DNA of 10,642 nucleotides from positions 1 to 10,642 of the forward strand of contig JADGIB010000112.1 of the NCBI GenBank assembly GCA_019683665.1, read 5' to 3'. The translations under genes were made by a program, and so were the position numbers. Every line of letters begins with the position of its first letter. The stretch's first letter is position 1. Positions 7,227 to 10,642 of this stretch are shown one piece after another. The notes beneath the pieces are model-generated. The model made no database searches, was not told the origin of the DNA, and was given only the letters and a program-made list of their open reading frames with translations. The DNA comes from Solirubrobacteraceae bacterium. Its GTDB lineage: Bacteria; Actinomycetota; Thermoleophilia; Solirubrobacterales; Solirubrobacteraceae.

Positions 7227-8143
7227 TCAGCCGAGGAAGTCGTCGACGACCGCGGTGAAGCGCGCCCGCTCGGAGCACAGGAACGCGTGCGAGCCGGCGA
7301 ACACCTCCAGGCGGGCGCCCGGGATCCGCCGCGCGTTCTCGACCGGGGTCACCGGGTCGACCCGGCCGCCGGTCACGAGCACCGGCATCCGCAGGTCGCG
7401 CAGCGCGTCGGCGTTCGCGTTCGAGCGCAGCCACGGTCCTCGGCGGCGACCTGCGCCCGCTGCGTCGCCCGCGGCACCTCGAAGTCGTCGGGGATCGTCC
7501 CGTCCTGCGAGGCGTCCTCCAGGCGCCGCAGGAAGGCCCGCCCCTCGGCGCGGCCCGCCGGCGTGCGCGGGAACAGCATCCGCAGGACCTGCGCCTCGGA
7601 CGGGTCGGGGTCGCTGTCGTCCTCCTGGTCGGCCTCGTCGCCCAGGACGGCGAGGTCGCCGCCCGGGTTCGTCCAGGCCAGGATCAGGCGCCGCACCGCG
7701 CCCGGCCGGCGGATCGCCAGCTGCTGGGCGACGAACCCGCCCATCGACCAGCCGAGGACGTCGGCCTGCGGCACGCCGATCGCGGCCATGAAGCCGGCGG
7801 TCACGTCGGCCAGCCAGGCGAACGTCAGCCGCCCCTTCGGCAGCGGCGACGAGCGCCCGATGCCCGGGTAGTCGAGGAGGATGAGCCGGTGGCGGCGCGC
7901 GAGCCGCTCCAGCAGCGCCGGGTCCCACTCGGCCATCGTCGAGCCGGTCCCGATCAGCATGACGAGCGGCGGGCCGCTGCCGCGCTCGTACCAGGCGATC
8001 CGCTGGTCGCCGACCTGGGCGTGGCGGACCTCCGCCCGGAAGGGGGCGTCGCCGCCGTCGCCGTCGCGGGCCGCGACGACGCCCGCGGCCGCCGCCGCGG
8101 CGAGGAGCGCGGCGACGATCGGTGCGAGGAGCCGGGGCCTCAT
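7227..8143 (-). pseudogene. Exported alpha/beta hydrolase, interrupted by a one-base frameshift
   Basis: From ATG 8143 the protein has a signal peptide or membrane anchor (MRPRLLAP then an Ala/Val-rich core), and an alpha/beta-hydrolase domain: oxyanion segment LIGTGSTMAEW, LLDYPGIGRSS, and nucleophile elbow GWSMGG with S133. This frame is sound to about 7439 (E235), then turns to Arg/Cys-rich nonsense and stops near 7373. The remaining domain continues in another frame from 7433 (WLRSNANADALRDLRMPVLV) and supplies the catalytic Asp in GGRVDPVTP and His in AGSHAFLCS, ending at 7227. Between the frames lie five bases (7434-7438) where six are needed, so one base is missing; restoring it gives about 305 residues with an intact triad. 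It could be a sequencing error or a real mutation. The substrate is unknown. It leads a likely three-gene minus-strand transcript. Confidence 0.82.
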
Positions 8144-8207
8144 GGGCCGATGGGTCGGACGGTCCCGCGCGCCCTTGAGCGGGACGCCGGGACGACCGCC
8201 CGGCTCG

Positions 8208-8225
8208 TATACTCCGCCCGCGATG
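8208..8225 (+). promoter_or_regulatory. Promoter -10 box with near-leaderless start for the small membrane protein
   Basis: TATACT at 8208-8213 (five of six matches to TATAAT) lies nine bases before ATG 8223, with no ribosome-binding site between. The predicted start of transcription falls at about 8219-8222, leaving almost no leader. No good -35 box is found at 17-18 bases; TTGAGC at 8175-8180 is too far away. The box includes the palindrome GTATAC (8207-8212), so a divergent start towards the hydrolase gene on the minus strand is conceivable. Confidence 0.45.
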
Positions 8226-8492
8226 CGCCGACTCGCCGTGACCACCTCCGCCCTGCTGGTCAGCCTCGCGCTGCTGGCCCCCGTCGCCCTGGCCGCCGAC
8301 CCCGACCACGGGGAGGGCACCTACGGCCCGGTGACGGACAAGAACATCACGAACGCGGGGTTCCTGGTCATCATCTTCTTCCCGACGCTGGTGCTCGTGC
8401 TCTCGCTCATCCAGTGGAAGCTCGACCAGCGCAAGGAGCGGCGCAAGAAGGCGGCCAAGAAGCTCGCCGGCGACTGGCACGGCGGCTGGTAG
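8223..8492 (+). CDS. Small single-span membrane protein of unknown function
   Basis: 89 residues; I do not recognise a named family. The N-terminus is a signal peptide (MRRLAVTTSALLVSLALLAP, with probable cleavage after ALA near residue 24). A short acidic/Gly external segment (ADPDHGEGTYGPVTDKNITN) follows. One strong membrane helix at about 45-63 (GFLVIIFFPTLVLVLSLIQW) leads into a highly basic tail with RKERRKKAAKK, ending in Trp. By the positive-inside rule the tail is cytoplasmic and the mature N-terminus outside. Start ATG 8223 is chosen because the signal peptide begins there and a -10 box lies just upstream. It faces away from the hydrolase gene and precedes the acyl-CoA reductase gene by 78 bases on the same strand. 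A structural or partner role at the membrane is a guess. Confidence 0.75.
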   Translation: MRRLAVTTSALLVSLALLAPVALAADPDHGEGTYGPVTDKNITNAGFLVIIFFPTLVLVLSLIQWKLDQRKERRKKAAKKLAGDWHGGW

Positions 8493-8533
8493 GGCGCGCG
8501 CCGCGCGGCCTGCGGGCCCCCGGCCCCGCCGGG

Positions 8534-8568
8534 TATAGGCTCCCCGTCTGACCACGGGAGAGAGGGAG
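8534..8568 (+). promoter_or_regulatory. Likely promoter and ribosome-binding site of the acyl-CoA reductase gene
   Basis: In the 78-base gap after the small membrane gene, GTATAGGCT contains a -10-like element (TAGGCT at 8536-8541, or TATAGG at 8534-8539). A purine-rich stretch AGAGGGAG at 8561-8568 ends two bases before ATG 8571 and should serve as ribosome-binding site. This gene would thus have a normal leader of about 20 bases, unlike the two near-leaderless genes. A weak five-base stem (GCGGG 8512-8516 with CCCGC 8525-8529) upstream could be a terminator remnant. No -35 box is evident. Confidence 0.4.
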
Positions 8569-8570
8569 CG

Positions 8571-10559
8571 ATGACGTACTTCGTGACCGGCGCGACCGGC
8601 TTCATCGGCCGCCATCTGGTCGAGGTGCTGCTGCAGCGGCGCCAGGGCGACGTCCACGTGCTCGTGCGCGAGAGCTCCATGGAGCGGCTCGACGAGCTCA
8701 TCGCCCGCTGGGGGCGGCCCGAGCGCGTCAAGCCGGTCGTCGGCGACCTCACCCAGCCGAGCCTCGGCCTCGACGACGCGCGGATCGCCGAGCTGCGCGA
8801 CGCGGGCATCGCCCACGTCTTCCACGTCGCGGCGGTCTACGACATGACCGCCTCCGACGAGGCGAACGAGGCGGCCAACGTCGACGGCACCCGCAACGTG
8901 GTCGCGCTCGCCAACGCGCTCCAGGCCGGCTGCCTGCACCACGTCTCGTCGATCGCCGTCGCCGGCCTCCACCGGGGCCTGTTCCGCGAGGACCACTTCG
9001 ACCTCGGCCAGGAGCTGCCGTCCGCCTACCACCGCACGAAGTTCGAGGCCGAGCGGATCGTCCGCGAGGAGACGCGGGTCCCGTGGCGGGTCTACCGCCC
9101 CGCGATCGTCGTCGGCAACTCGCGCACGGGCGAGATGGACAAGGTCGACGGCCCCTACTACTTCTTCAAGCTCATCCAGAAGGCCCGCCACTACCTGCCC
9201 GAGTGGGTGCCGCTGGCCGGGCCGGAGCTGGGCTGGACGAACCTCGTCCCCGTCGACTACGTGGCCGAGGCGATGGACCACATCGCCCACCAGCCCGGCC
9301 TCGACGGGCAGGCGTTCCACCTCACCGACACCCGCGGCGGGATGCGCTCGGGCGACGTCCTGAACACGTTCGCGCGGGCCGCGCACGCGCCGCAGATGGC
9401 GGTGCGCATCGACAAGCGGCTCACCGACGCGCTGCCGAAGGGCGTCGGCTCGATGCTCATGCAGCTCCCGGCGCTGAAGGGCATCCGCCGCTCGATCCTC
9501 GCCGACCTCCACATCCCCGAGGAGGTCGTCGAGTTCGTCGGGCTGACGGCCCAGTTCGACACGCGCGACACCGAGCGGGCGCTGGCCGGCTCCGGGATCG
9601 AGCTGCCGCCGCTGGAGTCCTACGCGGGGCGGCTGTGGGACTACTGGGAGCGCAACCTCGACCCGGACCTGTTCAAGGACCGCTCGTTCGAGGGCGCGGT
9701 CAACGGCCGCACGGTCGTCATCACCGGCGCCTCGTCGGGGATCGGCCGGGCCGCCGCGCTGAAGATCGCCGCGGCGGGCGGCATCCCGCTGCTCGTCGCC
9801 CGCACCGAGGAGCAGCTGCTCGAGGTCAAGGCCGAGATCGAGGCGCGCGGCGGGACCGCGTGCGTCTACCCGTGCGACCTCTCGGACCTCGACGCGATCG
9901 ACGCCTGCGTGCGCCGGATGCTCAGCGAGCACGCGGCGATCGACATGCTCGTCAACAACGCGGGCCGCTCGATCCGCCGCTCGGTCGAGCTCAGCCAGGA
10001 CCGCTTCCACGACTTCCAGCGCACGATGCAGCTGAACTACTTCGGCGCGATCAGGATGATCATGGCGCTGCTGCCGCACATGAAGGAGCGGCAGTTCGGC
10101 CACATCGTCAACATCTCCTCGATCGGGGCGCAGACGAACCCGCCGCGGTTCAGCGCCTACGTCGCGTCGAAGGCCGCGCTCGACGCGTGGACGCGCGTCG
10201 TCAGCTCCGAGGTGCTCGGCGACGACATCACGTTCACGACGATCCACATGCCGCTCGTGAAGACGCCGATGATCGCCCCGACGAAGATCTACGACGCGTT
10301 CCCGACGATCACGCCCGACGAGGCGGCCGACCTCATCTGCGAGGCGATCCGCACGAAGCCGAAGACGATCAACACGCGGCTGGGGACGTTCGGCGAGGTC
10401 CTCTACGCGCTCGCGCCGAAGGTCGTCGACCAGATCCTCCACACCGCCTACAAGGTGTTCCCGGACTCGGCGGCCGCGCGCGGCGAGGCCGACCCGAGCG
10501 AGCAGGCGTCGGTCGAGCAGATCGCGATGGCGAACCTGATGAAGGGCGTCCACTGGTAG
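8571..10559 (+). CDS. Two-domain fatty acyl-CoA reductase, probably alcohol-forming
   Basis: 662-residue fusion of two short-chain dehydrogenase/reductase domains. Domain 1 (about 1-355, extended type) has the nucleotide-binding motif TGATGFIG at 6-13, HHVSSIA at 123-129, and catalytic YHRTK (Y153, K157). Domain 2 (about 378-640, classical type) has TGASSGIG at 385-392, NNAGRS at 462-467, serines 516/517 in NISSIG, and YVASK (Y530, K534). Both active sites look complete. Several segments match, as I recall it, the Marinobacter alcohol-forming reductase Maqu_2220 almost word for word: GEMDKVDGPYYFFK at 187-200, WDYWERNLDPDLFKDR at 356-371, MPLVKTPMIAPTKIYD at 560-575, and a Trp C-terminus. Mycobacterial AcrA1 has the same layout. 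Expected reaction: NADPH-dependent reduction of long-chain acyl-CoA to aldehyde and on to fatty alcohol, for wax esters or ether lipids. Chain length and product are inferred. ATG 8571 has a good ribosome-binding site. Confidence 0.85.
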   Translation: MTYFVTGATGFIGRHLVEVLLQRRQGDVHVLVRESSMERLDELIARWGRPERVKPVVGDLTQPSLGLDDARIAELRDAGIAHVFHVAAVYDMTASDEANEAANVDGTRNVVALANALQAGCLHHVSSIAVAGLHRGLFREDHFDLGQELPSAYHRTKFEAERIVREETRVPWRVYRPAIVVGNSRTGEMDKVDGPYYFFKLIQKARHYLPEWVPLAGPELGWTNLVPVDYVAEAMDHIAHQPGLDGQAFHLTDTRGGMRSGDVLNTFARAAHAPQMAVRIDKRLTDALPKGVGSMLMQLPALKGIRRSILADLHIPEEVVEFVGLTAQFDTRDTERALAGSGIELPPLESYAGRLWDYWERNLDPDLFKDRSFEGAVNGRTVVITGASSGIGRAAALKIAAAGGIPLLVARTEEQLLEVKAEIEARGGTACVYPCDLSDLDAIDACVRRMLSEHAAIDMLVNNAGRSIRRSVELSQDRFHDFQRTMQLNYFGAIRMIMALLPHMKERQFGHIVNISSIGAQTNPPRFSAYVASKAALDAWTRVVSSEVLGDDITFTTIHMPLVKTPMIAPTKIYDAFPTITPDEAADLICEAIRTKPKTINTRLGTFGEVLYALAPKVVDQILHTAYKVFPDSAAARGEADPSEQASVEQIAMANLMKGVHW

Positions 10560-10642
10560 CGGCGGGCCCCCCCGGCCGGCGGCCCCCCCCCCCCACCCAA
10601 ACCCCCCCCCGCCCCCCGCAAAAAAAAAAAAAGACCATGGCG
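10560..10642. repeat. Low-complexity poly-C and poly-A end, probable sequencing artefact
   Basis: After the last stop codon the sequence degrades into homopolymers: 12 C at 10583-10594, 9 C at 10602-10610, more C blocks, and 13 A at 10620-10632, then GACCATGGCG at the very end. Read on the minus strand this is poly-T followed by long poly-G, which resembles the poly-G read tails of two-colour Illumina chemistry assembled into a contig edge. Nothing else in the window has this composition. No gene, terminator or repeat unit should be trusted here. Confidence 0.65.

Noticed and set aside
8493..8502. Palindrome GGCGCGCGCC after the small membrane gene
   Set aside because: A loopless GC palindrome with no T-tract; not distinguishable from background.
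7227..10553. A single minus-strand open frame over 1,100 codons long, opposite the acyl-CoA reductase gene
   Set aside because: Its translation is Arg/Asp/Val/Leu-rich low-complexity shadow of GC-biased codons. Only its last 68 codons (7433-7227) are real protein, belonging to the frameshifted hydrolase. The plus strand has well-known motifs throughout.
10564..10585. Possible terminator stem GGGCC/GGCCC after the acyl-CoA reductase gene
   Set aside because: It runs into the poly-C artefact zone, so the right arm may not be genuine sequence.
1..10642. CRISPR array, tRNA, rRNA, transposase, phage or toxin-antitoxin genes
   Set aside because: None seen on either strand: no regularly spaced repeats, no cloverleaf or rRNA signature, and no mobile-element proteins.

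Overview
This is a very GC-rich stretch with almost no AT-rich sequence outside a few promoter-like islands. Together with the lipoprotein-type substrate-binding protein and two genes whose start codons sit about 10 bases after a -10 box, this suggests a high-GC actinobacterium. Protein style points to Thermoleophilia/Solirubrobacterales, but that is inference without a marker gene. The left edge cuts a gene. The right edge runs into poly-C and poly-A sequence that looks like a contig-end artefact, so the window may be a whole short contig.

Layout, left to right: (1) 1-1359, minus: a methyl-accepting chemotaxis protein lacking its C-terminus at the window edge. (2) 1360-1724: a gap of about 365 bases holding a 62-codon fragment (minus, 1455-1640) that looks like the start of a TIM-barrel sugar-phosphate isomerase/epimerase, then a promoter. 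(3) 1725-4499, plus: a three-gene ABC importer, permease, lipoprotein receptor, ATPase, closely matching TauC, TauA and TauB (taurine/alkanesulfonate uptake). (4) 4500-4535: two overlapping GC hairpins between convergent genes. (5) 8143-4524, minus, probably one transcript: an exported alpha/beta hydrolase broken by a one-base frameshift, a short crotonase-fold protein lacking one catalytic glutamate, and an ABC-F ATPase. (6) 8223-8492, plus: an 89-residue single-span membrane protein with a near-leaderless start. (7) 8571-10559, plus: a 662-residue two-domain reductase very like the alcohol-forming fatty acyl-CoA reductases of Marinobacter and mycobacterial AcrA1. (8) 10560-10642: low-complexity end.

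The tau genes form one functional unit: capture of a sulfonate at the membrane, passage through the permease and ATP-driven import. No TauD-type dioxygenase, desulfonating enzyme or regulator is present, so the fate of the substrate is not visible here. The crotonase-like protein and the acyl-CoA reductase both suggest acyl-CoA metabolism, but they are on opposite strands and a link is speculative. I see no tRNA, rRNA, CRISPR array, insertion sequence or phage gene. I found no convincing new multi-gene system. The best leads are the fused acyl-CoA reductase, the leaderless promoter architecture, the altered crotonase active site, and the gene fragment and frameshift that may be either real decay or assembly error.
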